64,000 bases of DNA. Source: Brachybacterium tyrofermentans. GTDB taxonomy: Bacteria; Actinomycetota; Actinomycetes; Actinomycetales; Dermabacteraceae. Below, piece by piece: positions 32,410-42,326 of this stretch (within the stretch, counting starts at the first letter, position 1; every line of letters begins with the position of its first letter). The DNA lies in the NCBI RefSeq assembly GCF_014897585.1, contig NZ_JABUXW010000004.1:1-64000 (forward strand). Direction: 5' to 3'. Under the pieces are notes generated by a model. The model searched no databases and had not been told where the DNA came from. It saw nothing but the letters and a program-made list of their open reading frames with translations. The position numbers and the translations under genes were made by a program.

Positions 32410-32726
32410 TGCACCGAGATGCGGTGGACCCGCTCGAGATGATTCGTGGAGTTGTCGCCGCTCATGGTGCGGGACTTCTGGCGGTTGTTCGTGCCGACCT
32501 TGCGGTCCCCGCGCTGGAGGTTGCCGACGGCGACCTCCGTCTCCCGTTCGAAGTGGTGACGCTTGTCGGTGTTGCGGTAATAGCGGTAGATGCCGCCGTA
32601 GATCGCCGCGAACACCGCCGGCCCTGCGACGAAGGGGAAGGCGATGCCGATCGCGCCGTCCCCGGAATCGGCCAGCAGCATCGGCGTCATCGGATCCGCC
32701 GCCAGCTCAGCGAGCAGTGGGAACAT
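32406..32726 (-). CDS. Small membrane protein of unknown function
   Basis: A 106-residue protein with one or two hydrophobic segments (about 14-45, ending in AAIYGGIYRYY) and a charged cytoplasmic tail RNTDKRHHFERETEVAVGNLQRGD. I recognise no family. GGAGAGGA precedes ATG 32726. The stop overlaps the start of the FAD dehydrogenase by four bases, and the zinc-ribbon gene ends 87 bases upstream, so it bridges the two halves of the cluster. Confidence 0.65.
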   Translation of the reverse strand: MFPLLAELAADPMTPMLLADSGDGAIGIAFPFVAGPAVFAAIYGGIYRYYRNTDKRHHFERETEVAVGNLQRGDRKVGTNNRQKSRTMSGDNSTNHLERVHRISVQ

Positions 32727-32817
32727 CGCGTCCGTCCTCTCCGCCCTCGGCCGACGAGGTGTCGGGCGCTGTCGTCATCGTGATCATCGTCGTCAAACTG
32801 CTCATCTGTGCCCTCAT
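32707..32817 (-). CDS. Possible small ORF (36 residues) coupled to the zinc-ribbon gene
   Basis: The ATG at 32817 overlaps the zinc-ribbon stop by four bases (ATGA). The ORF fills the 87-base gap and overlaps the next gene by 20 bases. The peptide starts MRAQMSSLTTMITMTT, then is acidic. Its third codon positions are less GC-rich than those of its neighbours, which argues against strong coding selection. Confidence 0.25.
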   Translation of the reverse strand: MRAQMSSLTTMITMTTAPDTSSAEGGEDGRDVPTAR

Positions 32818-34394
32818 CCCGCCAGGAACCAGCCGAAGCCGACCACGGCCCCGATCACCGCCGCGACCGTGCCTCCCGCGCAGGCCACGGCGAAGATCTT
32901 CGGGTGCGAGACCGGGACCGAGCCCATGGTGTTGCCGTTGCGGGCGTTGACCGCGATGTAGTGGACCAGCGAGCCCTCGCCCTTGGCGGAGTCGGCGTAG
33001 CTGTACAGCCAGACCGGCACGTAGACGGAGACCCAGCGGGTTCCGCGCACGGCCACGCCCTCCTGCTCCCAGCGCACCCCGCGGTCGTACCGGCCGACGG
33101 TCGGCGTGGCCTTCGCCCGCGCGATCGACAGGAACTTCTCCTCGACCTCGTCGTCGACATCGCGGACGTTGAGGTCGCGGCGCTCGGACGTGAAGTTCTT
33201 GAGGTAGTTCGAGTTGTAGGCGACGGCGTTCTCGGTGTCGTACGGCTGGACGGCGTTGAGGATGTTGTTCGTCGCCTGCGCGTTGTCCTGCGCGTCGAAG
33301 CGCTGCGCGGACTCGATCGTGAGGTCGTCCACCAGCAGGTCGAAGGCCCGCTTCACCTGGAAGACGTCCGCGTCGTAGTAGGTCTCGGTGCGCTTGTGGT
33401 CGCCGCTGCCGGTGGTCACCGTGTACCGACGGGTGGTCACCTCGCCGAGGCCGCCGAGCTCGGCATGCATGTTGCCGTCCACCACCATGTACGGGATGTA
33501 CACGCCCATGACGTTGTCCGGGACGAACTCCGACTTGAAGCGTCCCAGCGCGAAGGCCTTGCGCTTCCCGGCGAAGGCGTCGATGCGTTCGACGGCCTCC
33601 TCGCGGGTGAGCTGGAAGGGAAGCACCGCGTCCGGCACCGCACCGTTGGGGATCTGGGTGTTCACCGACAGGGTCTGCCGGCACCAATGGCACCGTGCCT
33701 GCAGCTCCTGGTCGACGTTGACGACCACCTCGGCGCCGCAGCCCTGGCACTTCAGGGTCATCACCGTGAAGTCCTCGCGGATATCCGCGGTGCCGGAGGC
33801 CAGCGTGTGGCCGCGCAGGTCCGCGATCGACGAGTCCAGCCCGAACGCCTTCTCCGCGTTCTCCTCGTTCCACTGGTGGCGGCAGTACGCGCACACCAGG
33901 GCCTTCGCCGAGAGCGAGTAGGAGATGTCCGTGCCGCCGCACGACGGGCATTTGTTCAGGCCGTCGCCGTGGCTCGAGCTGGTGTCGATGATGCGGTTGC
34001 TGGCGTGCTGGCGCGCCGCCTCGGCGGCGCCGGCCACGGACTCGTCACCGAGCATCTCGGCGGGGCGCTGGTTCTGCTGGTTCTGCGGAGGCCGGCTGTG
34101 CTGCGGGGACGACCCCGTCGGCGCGCCGCCCTGCCCTGCCTGCCCACCCTGCCCGCCCCGCCCCGCAGGCCACTGGGGCGTGGAGCGGGGGTCGGAGCTC
34201 TGGGCTCCCGGCGCGGAGAAACGACCGTCATCGGAGGCCGAGGGCACGCCGCGATCGAGATCGGGCCGTGCCCCCGGGCTGCGAGGGTCGTGCTGCGGTC
34301 CGGTGTGCGCACCCGCGCCCATGCCGTCGTCGGCCGGGGGCCGGGAGGGCTGGTCGGGATGCGCCCAGCGCGGATCCTGAGGAGGAACGGTCAT
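32814..34394 (-). CDS. TFIIB-type zinc-ribbon protein with C-terminal membrane anchor (YdjG-like)
   Basis: A 526-residue protein. Residues 1-130 are Pro/Gln/Gly-rich and disordered. Two zinc ribbons follow: CPSCGGTDISYS paired with CAYCRHQW, then CQGCGAE paired with CHWCRQTL. A conserved beta-rich region (about 240-490) contains FALGRFKSEFVPDNVMGVYIPYM and VPVWLYSYADSAKGEGSLVHYIAVNARNG. A hydrophobic helix ends the protein. The layout resembles B. subtilis YdjG, which works with the SPFH protein YdjI; here the SPFH gene lies six bases upstream. The role in membrane stress is inferred from that pairing. Confidence 0.8.
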   Translation of the reverse strand: MTVPPQDPRWAHPDQPSRPPADDGMGAGAHTGPQHDPRSPGARPDLDRGVPSASDDGRFSAPGAQSSDPRSTPQWPAGRGGQGGQAGQGGAPTGSSPQHSRPPQNQQNQRPAEMLGDESVAGAAEAARQHASNRIIDTSSSHGDGLNKCPSCGGTDISYSLSAKALVCAYCRHQWNEENAEKAFGLDSSIADLRGHTLASGTADIREDFTVMTLKCQGCGAEVVVNVDQELQARCHWCRQTLSVNTQIPNGAVPDAVLPFQLTREEAVERIDAFAGKRKAFALGRFKSEFVPDNVMGVYIPYMVVDGNMHAELGGLGEVTTRRYTVTTGSGDHKRTETYYDADVFQVKRAFDLLVDDLTIESAQRFDAQDNAQATNNILNAVQPYDTENAVAYNSNYLKNFTSERRDLNVRDVDDEVEEKFLSIARAKATPTVGRYDRGVRWEQEGVAVRGTRWVSVYVPVWLYSYADSAKGEGSLVHYIAVNARNGNTMGSVPVSHPKIFAVACAGGTVAAVIGAVVGFGWFLAG

Positions 34395-34400
34395 GACAGG

Positions 34401-35657
34401 TCAGAGGCCGAGAGCGGCCTTCTTCGCCGCCTCGTAGTCCTCTTCCGAGATCAGACCCTGCTCCAGCATCTGCTTGTACTGGGCGAGCTTGGCGACCGGA
34501 TCCTCCTGCGCGGGCGCGGCCTGCTGGGGCGCGGCCTGCTGCTGACCCTCCCCCTGCTGTGGAGCCTGCTGCTGCCCACCCTGCTGGGGCGCACCCTGCT
34601 GCTGACCACCCTGCTGGCCGGGAGGCGACCACGGCTGGGCCGGGTTGACCATGCCGCCCGCCGCGCCCATGCCGGCACCGAACATCGCCAGTCCCGCGCC
34701 GCCGCCGGTCTCCCCGGCGGACTGCACGCCGCGCGCGGCGGCCTGGTTCATGAACGACTGCGAGCGGGCGCCGGAGAGGGCGTCGGCCTTCTGGACGTCG
34801 TTGAGCAGCTCGCGGGTGTTCTGGTCGTACTCGATCGAGACGATCGCGGTCTTCACGATCGCGAGGCCGCGATCGCTGGACCAGCGGTAGCCCTCCTCGA
34901 CGGCCGCCGAGAGCGACTGCGCGAAGCCCACGGAGTCACCCTGGATCTTGGAGATCCGGTTGCCCTTGTCGGGATCGTTCGTGTAGCGGGAGAACGCCTG
35001 GGCGAGCGAGCCGACGACCTCGCGGAACAGCTGGTTTCCCGCGTCGTTGTCCTGGTCGGAGAAGTCGAAGACGGGCGCACCCGCGGAGATGAAGGTGGCC
35101 GGCACGAAGTTGTGCACGAACAGCAGCGGGTCGATGATCCGCAGCGTGTACGAGCCGCGGCACACCGCGCCCACCTGGGCGTTGAGGTAGGCGTCGTCCC
35201 AGTAGATCTCGGACTGCGTGCCGAAGCGGTTGTTCGGGATCTCCTTGAGGCTCACGTAGAAGGCGAGCTGCTGCGAGGAGGGGCGGCCGCCGAACTTGAA
35301 GCGCTCCCAGGAGGTGCCGACCGTCGAGGCCAGCATCTCGTCCCCGGCGAAGACGGAGCGGGCATCCGGCGAGGAGTCGGTGAACTCGTAGCCGCCGGCC
35401 TCGGTGATCAGGCCTGTCGCGCGGCCGTCGACCACCGTGATCAGCCCGTAGCCCTGGGGCACGAGGATCTTGGAGCCGTTGGAGATGACGTTCTCGGACC
35501 CGCGGGTGTTCGAGCCGCGACCGGCGTTGGTGCCCTGCGGCACCGCCGGGAACAGGGCCGCCGTCTGCGACAGCCCGTTCGGAACGGTGAGGAAGTCCTT
35601 CCACTGATCGGCGAGCATGCCGCCGACAGCGCCCTTGAATGCCTGGATGAATCCCAT
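34401..35657 (-). CDS. SPFH-domain protein with C-terminal SHOCT domain (YdjI-like)
   Basis: A 418-residue protein. The first ~310 residues form a YdjI-type SPFH domain (MGFIQAFKGAVGGMLADQWKDF, LVPQGYGLITVVDG, AFYVSLKEIPNNRFGTQSEIYWDD). Residues about 330-385 are a Gly/Gln/Pro-rich linker with PQQGGQQQ-type repeats. The end, LAQYKQMLEQGLISEEDYEAAKKAALGL, is a SHOCT oligomerisation domain. YdjI-like proteins are soluble scaffolds recruited to membranes. AAGGAG precedes ATG 35657. The zinc-ribbon partner follows after six bases. Confidence 0.88.
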   Translation of the reverse strand: MGFIQAFKGAVGGMLADQWKDFLTVPNGLSQTAALFPAVPQGTNAGRGSNTRGSENVISNGSKILVPQGYGLITVVDGRATGLITEAGGYEFTDSSPDARSVFAGDEMLASTVGTSWERFKFGGRPSSQQLAFYVSLKEIPNNRFGTQSEIYWDDAYLNAQVGAVCRGSYTLRIIDPLLFVHNFVPATFISAGAPVFDFSDQDNDAGNQLFREVVGSLAQAFSRYTNDPDKGNRISKIQGDSVGFAQSLSAAVEEGYRWSSDRGLAIVKTAIVSIEYDQNTRELLNDVQKADALSGARSQSFMNQAAARGVQSAGETGGGAGLAMFGAGMGAAGGMVNPAQPWSPPGQQGGQQQGAPQQGGQQQAPQQGEGQQQAAPQQAAPAQEDPVAKLAQYKQMLEQGLISEEDYEAAKKAALGL

Positions 35658-35752
35658 GTGAGCTCCTTCGTCGCCCCCGAGCGTGTGATCGGTGCCATGG
35701 TATCGCGCAGCGCCCGAACGCTCGCTGGATCCACGCACTACCGTCGCTGGGT

Positions 35753-36757
35753 ATGGAGCCGACGCGTGGTGGGGACCCCCGTGAGCACACGGGCCCTCGA
35801 GCGCGCGAGAGCCTCCCCGAGCGCCTGGAGCGCCAGCAGGTCGCGATCTATCTGACCGCGCTCGTCGGCGGTCTCGCACTGGGCGCGCTCCTGCCCGGCG
35901 CCTCGCCCGCGCTCGAGGTCGCCGTGGAGCCCGCGATCGCCGCCCTGCTGCTGGTCACCTTCCTCGGTGTGCCGCTGCGAGACCTCGGCGCCGGGTTCCG
36001 GGACGGATGGTTCCTGCTGACCCTGCTCGCGATGAACGTCCTGGCGGTGCCTCTGATCGTCGCGCTGATCACGCTCCCGCTCGCAGGATCTCCGGAGCTG
36101 CTCGTCGGCGCCCTGCTGGTGCTGCTGGCCCCGTGCATCGACTACGTCCTGGTGTTCACGGCGCTCGCGGGCGGGGCGAAGGACCGCCTGCTCGCGGCGA
36201 CCCCGCTGCTGATGCTCGCGCAGCTGGTGGCCCTGCCCGTGCTGGTGCCGCTGCTCAGCGGTGGCGCCGCCACGGGCCTGATCGAGCCCGGCCCGTTCGT
36301 GCGCGCCCTGGTGCTGCTGGTGCTGCTCCCCCTGCTCGTGGCCGCCGCGATCCAGCGCCTCGCCCCGCGCTGGGATCTCTCGCCGACGATGGTGCCGCTG
36401 ATGGTGCTGGTGCTCGTCGCCGTGGTCGCCTCGCAGACCCCTCGCGTGCTCGGCGCAGGGACCGCGCTGCTGGCCCTCGTGCCGATCTACGCCGGCTTCC
36501 TGGTGCTCGCCACAGGTGCCGGGATCCTCGTGAGCCGCCTGGCGCACCTCGACGTCCCCGCCGCCCGCGCCGTGACCTTCTCCGGCGCGACCCGCAACTC
36601 CCTCGTGGTGCTGCCGCTGGCCCTCGCGATCCCCTCGCCGCTCGTTCCTGCCGCAGTCGTCACCCAGACCCTCGTCGAGCTGCTCGGGATGGTGCTGCTG
36701 GTGCGGATCCTGCCGCGGCTGGTCAGGGACGGGACGCGACCACCAGCGCTGCGCTGA
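35753..36757 (+). CDS. BART-superfamily transporter (arsenite/bile-acid symporter-like)
   Basis: A 334-residue protein with ten hydrophobic spans after a charged N-terminal tail of about 28 residues. LLAPCIDYVLVFTALAGGAKDRLLAATP and FSGATRNSLVVLPLALAIP match the bile acid:sodium symporter/arsenical pump (ACR3) superfamily; the ACR3 cysteine region is present as PCIDYV, but no ars genes adjoin. The substrate is therefore open. ATG 35753 has TACCGT eight bases upstream. Its last 35 bases overlap the convergent methyltransferase gene. Confidence 0.82.
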   Translation: MEPTRGGDPREHTGPRARESLPERLERQQVAIYLTALVGGLALGALLPGASPALEVAVEPAIAALLLVTFLGVPLRDLGAGFRDGWFLLTLLAMNVLAVPLIVALITLPLAGSPELLVGALLVLLAPCIDYVLVFTALAGGAKDRLLAATPLLMLAQLVALPVLVPLLSGGAATGLIEPGPFVRALVLLVLLPLLVAAAIQRLAPRWDLSPTMVPLMVLVLVAVVASQTPRVLGAGTALLALVPIYAGFLVLATGAGILVSRLAHLDVPAARAVTFSGATRNSLVVLPLALAIPSPLVPAAVVTQTLVELLGMVLLVRILPRLVRDGTRPPALR

Positions 36758-37526
36758 CCGCGAACGCGAGCGCCCCGTCGGTCTCCACGTACGGAGCCCA
36801 CAGCCTCCGCACCCGCTCCTCGATCTCCGCACGCACCGCGCCCGTCTGCGCCCGGTGGAGCCGGCCCGCACCCCCGACGCCGCCCGCGATCCCGGCCATC
36901 AGCTCGTCGGCCGCGACGCGCCAGGTCCAGAGCAGCTCCTCGGCGCGCCCGACCTGCAGACCGGCCTCCCGCGCGATGCTCGCCAGCCCGTCGGTCGAGC
37001 GCGGGAAGTCGAGCTCAGGCACCAGGCGAGCGCTGGGCACGGGGACGGCGCCGGCGGCTCGGCTCGCCTCTCCGAAGGCCGCCAGATGCGGTCCGGGAGC
37101 GGCGGGCCAGATCGTCATCGCGATCGGGGCCGACGGCGCCGCGACCCGCGCGAGGTCGCGCACCGTGGCGCGCGGATCGGGGACGTGGTTGACGACGAAG
37201 TTCGCGGTGACCGCACCGGCGGAGCGGTCGGGCAGCGGGAGCAGCGGCGCGCCGGCCTCTTCGACGCTGAGCGCGCTCCCGGCCGACGCCGCGACCTCAA
37301 GGGTCGCGGCCTCGCGCGTCGCGGCCACCATGTCCGCGTCCGGATCCACGGCGAGGACCCGTCGGCCCTCCCTCGCGGCGGCGAGTGCGAGGTCGCCGGT
37401 CCCGCAGCCCACATCGAGATGGAGCTCTCCGGGCGCGGTCACCTCCAGCAGGGTCGGCACGGTGCCCGCGCAGAGGGTCGCAAAGGATCGGCGATAGGCG
37501 CCGGCCACTCCGTCGAAGCTGCTCAC
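36723..37526 (-). CDS. Class I SAM-dependent methyltransferase
   Basis: A 267-residue methyltransferase: LHLDVGCGTGDLALAAAREGRRVLAVDPDADMVAA is motif I and the SAM-binding acid, and VNHVPDPRATVRDLARVAAP follows as in UbiE/Methyltransf_11 proteins. The substrate is unknown. The GTG start overlaps the stop of the upstream HTH regulator by four bases (GTGA), so both are made from one message. The 3' end overlaps the convergent transporter gene by 35 bases. Confidence 0.88.
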   Translation of the reverse strand: MSSFDGVAGAYRRSFATLCAGTVPTLLEVTAPGELHLDVGCGTGDLALAAAREGRRVLAVDPDADMVAATREAATLEVAASAGSALSVEEAGAPLLPLPDRSAGAVTANFVVNHVPDPRATVRDLARVAAPSAPIAMTIWPAAPGPHLAAFGEASRAAGAVPVPSARLVPELDFPRSTDGLASIAREAGLQVGRAEELLWTWRVAADELMAGIAGGVGGAGRLHRAQTGAVRAEIEERVRRLWAPYVETDGALAFAVSAALVVASRP

Positions 37527-38071
37527 GCGCCGACCTCCGGCAGCAGCACCGTCGCGAGCGTGAGCCGTGGCTTCCCGGTGCCGCTCTCCTCCTGGTACGG
37601 GGCGAGGAGCTCGGCGAGCCCCTGCTGGATATGGGCCAGATCCTCGGCGTCGGCATAGAGCGGTCCGCGCCCGAAGCCGAGCAGGTCCCGCAGGTCCGGC
37701 GCGCCCCGCTCGAGCAGGCGGTCGAAGTCCGCGGCGAGCTCCCCGAGGAAGACCACGAACGACTCCCGCAGCTGGGCGTCGCTCATCGCGCGCAGGCCGT
37801 CGTGGTCGACGTGCGCCATCCGCTCCCCGAGCGCGAGGGTGCGCTCGACCGCCCCGCGCACCTTGCGCTCCTCGACCACGGCCAGCAGCCCGGCATCCAG
37901 CAGGGCGCTGATGTGCCGATAGAGCGTGGCCTGCTTGACCTCGGGCAGCGCCGCCTTCAGCTGCGTGGTGGTGAGGCTGCGCCCGCCGAGCTGCTGGATG
38001 ATCCGCAGCCGGACGGGGTGGGTGATCGTCTCGGAGATCGTCGAGCGTCCGAGGTCGCCGGGATCAGGCAT
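37523..38071 (-). CDS. Winged-helix transcriptional regulator (ArsR-like)
   Basis: A 182-residue regulator. The N-terminal winged helix reads ITHPVRLRIIQQLGGRSLTTTQLKAALPEVKQATLYRHISALLDAGLLAVVEERKVRGAVERTLAL, typical of ArsR/PadR-related repressors. A C-terminal helical domain probably binds ligand or dimerises. ATG 38071 is chosen for the AGGGGAAG just upstream; ATG 38095 would lie at the predicted transcription start. It is divergent from the PH-like protein and ABC exporter, which it probably controls, and coupled to the methyltransferase. Confidence 0.85.
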   Translation of the reverse strand: MPDPGDLGRSTISETITHPVRLRIIQQLGGRSLTTTQLKAALPEVKQATLYRHISALLDAGLLAVVEERKVRGAVERTLALGERMAHVDHDGLRAMSDAQLRESFVVFLGELAADFDRLLERGAPDLRDLLGFGRGPLYADAEDLAHIQQGLAELLAPYQEESGTGKPRLTLATVLLPEVGA

Positions 38072-38099
38072 CTGCACTTCCCCTACCGTTCTCATGCTG

Positions 38100-38131
38100 A
38101 TAATGTTCGCACTACGAGATCATTCTACGAG
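38100..38131 (-). promoter_or_regulatory. Promoter and direct-repeat operator in the divergent spacer
   Basis: On the minus strand TAGAAT (38122-38127), 16 bases and CATTAT (38100-38105) form a plausible promoter for the regulator. Two copies of CTACGAG (38112-38118 and 38125-38131 on the plus strand), 13 bases apart, overlap it and could be the regulator's own operator. Confidence 0.4.
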
Positions 38132-38145
38132 CGACGGAGCCCGAC

Positions 38146-38505
38146 ATGACGCACATCAGCATCGAACCTCACCAGATCCGCCTCGAGTTCCCAGGATGGG
38201 AGTCGCTGATGACCCGGCGCGGCACCGTCACGGTCCCCCTCACGGCCCTGCGAGGCGTCCAGGTCGAACCGGGGTGGAGCTCGGAGGTCCTGGGCCTCCG
38301 CTCCGGACTCGTCATCTCGGGATATCGCACGGTGGGCACCTTCCGGCACCCCTCGGGCACCCGCCGCCTGGTGTCCATGAAGCGAGGGCTCCCCCTCCTG
38401 CGGCTCGTGGTGGACCGCACGGCGACCGGCTTCGACGAGATGTTGCTCAGCACTCGCGATGCCGCGGCGATCGCCGACAGCCTCCACGCCGGAGCACGGT
38501 CATGA
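38146..38505 (+). CDS. Small PH-like domain protein
   Basis: A 119-residue cytoplasmic protein of unknown function. IRLEFPGWESLMTRRGTVTVPLTALRGVQVEPG, then LVISGYRTVGTFRHPSGTRRLVSMKRG and a C-terminal helix DEMLLSTRDAAAIADSL, resemble a bacterial pleckstrin-homology-like fold. It is the first gene of a three-gene set and its stop overlaps the ABC ATPase start by four bases, so it probably works with the exporter. Confidence 0.7.
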   Translation: MTHISIEPHQIRLEFPGWESLMTRRGTVTVPLTALRGVQVEPGWSSEVLGLRSGLVISGYRTVGTFRHPSGTRRLVSMKRGLPLLRLVVDRTATGFDEMLLSTRDAAAIADSLHAGARS

Positions 38506-39230
38506 CGGCCATGACGGCTCTGCCGATCGAGGTGACAGGGCTGAACAAGAGCTTCGGTCCCGTGCACGCCGTGGACGACGTGACCTTCGGCGTACGGCGC
38601 GGGCGGGTCACCGGCTTCCTCGGGCCCAACGGGGCGGGGAAGTCGACGACCCTGCGGATCCTGCTTGGGCTGATGCGCTCAGACAGCGGGAGCGCTCTCG
38701 TGAACGGTCGGGCCTATCGCGATCTCGTGCAGCCGAGCCGCACCATCGGTGCCGTCCTGGACCTGTCGTCCGCGCATCCGGGCATGACCGCCCGCGGCCA
38801 TCTGCGCACCTACGCCGCACTGGGAGGGATCCCTGCCACCCGTATCGACGAGGTCCTGCACGAGGCCGGGGCGCAGGAGTACGCCGATCGCCGGATCGGG
38901 ACGTTCTCCACCGGGATGAGGCAGCGCCTCGCCCTCGCGACCGCGCTGCTCGGCGAGCCGGAGATGCTGATCCTGGACGAGCCCACCAACGGCCTCGATC
39001 CGGCAGGGATCGCCTGGCTGCGCACCTTCGTGCGGACCTACGCCGAGCGCGGCGGCACGGTGCTGCTCTCCAGCCACGCCCTGGGCGAGGTGCAGCGGGC
39101 GATCGACGATGTGGTGCTCATCGACCGAGGCAGGGTCGCCCGTTCGGGCCCGCTGGGCGACCTTCTCGCCACGGCTGATTCCCTCGAATCCGCCTTCCTG
39201 CAGGCGACGCGCGCGGGGGTGGCGGCATGA
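38502..39230 (+). CDS. ABC-2-type exporter ATPase
   Basis: A 242-residue ATPase of the drug/lantibiotic exporter group: Walker A GPNGAGKST, signature FSTGMRQRL (an S-T-G-M variant of LSGGQ common in this group), Walker B MLILDEPTNGLDP and H-loop SSH. It drives the permease encoded next, whose start overlaps its stop by four bases. The substrate is unknown; self-protection or antibiotic export are common roles. The divergent winged-helix gene probably regulates it. Confidence 0.9.
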   Translation: MTAMTALPIEVTGLNKSFGPVHAVDDVTFGVRRGRVTGFLGPNGAGKSTTLRILLGLMRSDSGSALVNGRAYRDLVQPSRTIGAVLDLSSAHPGMTARGHLRTYAALGGIPATRIDEVLHEAGAQEYADRRIGTFSTGMRQRLALATALLGEPEMLILDEPTNGLDPAGIAWLRTFVRTYAERGGTVLLSSHALGEVQRAIDDVVLIDRGRVARSGPLGDLLATADSLESAFLQATRAGVAA

Positions 39231-40018
39231 CGGCCTTCTCCGGTGAGCTGACCCGTCTGCGCTCCACCCGCCTCCCCCTGTGGACGCTGTTCGCCGCGAT
39301 GCTGTGCGGAGGCGGACTGACCGGTCTCCTGGCCCTGATCGGCCCCGAGAACGCGACACCCCCGATGCCCGGTCTGGACACGCCCGAGGGCGGCGGCATC
39401 GTGCTCGGGATCGGCGGGCTGCTGCTGTTCGTCCCCGCTCTGATCGGCACGACGGCGGTCACGAGCGAGTACCGTCACCGGACCATCGGTGCCACGTTCC
39501 TGGCCGTGCCCCGGCGCGGTGCCGTGCTGCGCGCCAAGCTCGGGGTCTTCGCGATCCTGGGACTCGGCTACGGCCTGGTCAGCTCCCTCTCCTCCGGTCT
39601 CGCCCTGCTCCTCGGCACGGCGATCCACGGCGAGGAGCTCGGCCTCCCCGCCGGCCAGCTGGTCACGATGCTCGTGCAGCTCACGCTGGCCTCCGCGGTC
39701 TACATGGTGCTGGGCGTCGGGATCGGAGCTCTCGCCCGCCACCAGCTGCTCGCCGTCGGCATCGTGCTGGGGTACTTCTACTTCCTGGAGTACGTGCTGA
39801 TGCTGATCCCCGGCATCAACCGCCTGTACCCGATCCTGCCCGGTGGAGCCACGGCCTCGCTCACCCGCTTCACGTTCCTCACCGAGGCGATCGAGCAGCA
39901 GACCGGCACCGCCGCGGCACTGGGCAGCCCCGTGATGGGGGCCCTGATCCTGCTGGGCTACGCGGCGCTCGCCGCCGCGGTCGCCGTCCTGGTCCCCCTG
40001 CGCCGCGACCTCGGCTGA
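39227..40018 (+). CDS. ABC-2-type exporter permease
   Basis: A 263-residue protein with six hydrophobic spans, the usual form for an ABC-2 permease (PALIGTTAVTSEYRHRTIGATFLAVPRRGAVLRAKLG is the conserved coupling segment). It pairs with the preceding ATPase. The stop lies three bases from the convergent ABC exporter gene, with no room for a terminator. Confidence 0.88.
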   Translation: MTAFSGELTRLRSTRLPLWTLFAAMLCGGGLTGLLALIGPENATPPMPGLDTPEGGGIVLGIGGLLLFVPALIGTTAVTSEYRHRTIGATFLAVPRRGAVLRAKLGVFAILGLGYGLVSSLSSGLALLLGTAIHGEELGLPAGQLVTMLVQLTLASAVYMVLGVGIGALARHQLLAVGIVLGYFYFLEYVLMLIPGINRLYPILPGGATASLTRFTFLTEAIEQQTGTAAALGSPVMGALILLGYAALAAAVAVLVPLRRDLG

Positions 40019-40021
40019 CCC

Positions 40022-41965
<1,944 letters not shown>

Positions 41966-42141
41966 CGGGACAGCGTAGGCGCGATTCCAGGCACGAGGAA
42001 CGGCTGGGTGGGCCGATCCACGCACAGCAGAATTCCCGTCGAGGATCCCCGCCGAGGAGTACCGGCACGCGTCGAGCCGCGCCGGGTCCCGGGATCTGTC
42101 GCACGGGAAGTCCGCGCCCTCCGCGCCACTCGTCCACCCTG

Positions 42142-42181
42142 CACCACGTGTCGGTGAGGGCGCTCTCACCGACACATGGTG
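42142..42181 (-). terminator. Hairpin in the 361-base spacer upstream of the ABC exporter
   Basis: A 17-bp stem with one mismatch (42142-42158 with 42165-42181) and a 6-base loop lies about 145 bases after the BART gene stop. It may terminate that gene. Elsewhere in 41966-42326 I see only the leaderless -10 box of the exporter and no other gene. Confidence 0.4.
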
Positions 42182-42326
42182 CTGGATACCAAGCAGTAAT
42201 CGGCGGGAGGGGGCGGCAGGAGAGCCACCGGGAGGGGTCAGTCCGCGCGGGCAGCAGGAGCGGGTAGCGAGCAGTGGCGACGCGAGATGTCAGCGCGCGG
42301 GTCGGCAGGCGCGGCTGGCGCGCGGG

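Noticed and set aside
41966-42175. 70-residue N-terminal extension of the fused ABC exporter
   Set aside because: Low-complexity sequence crossing a hairpin; the leaderless box before GTG 41965 fits better.
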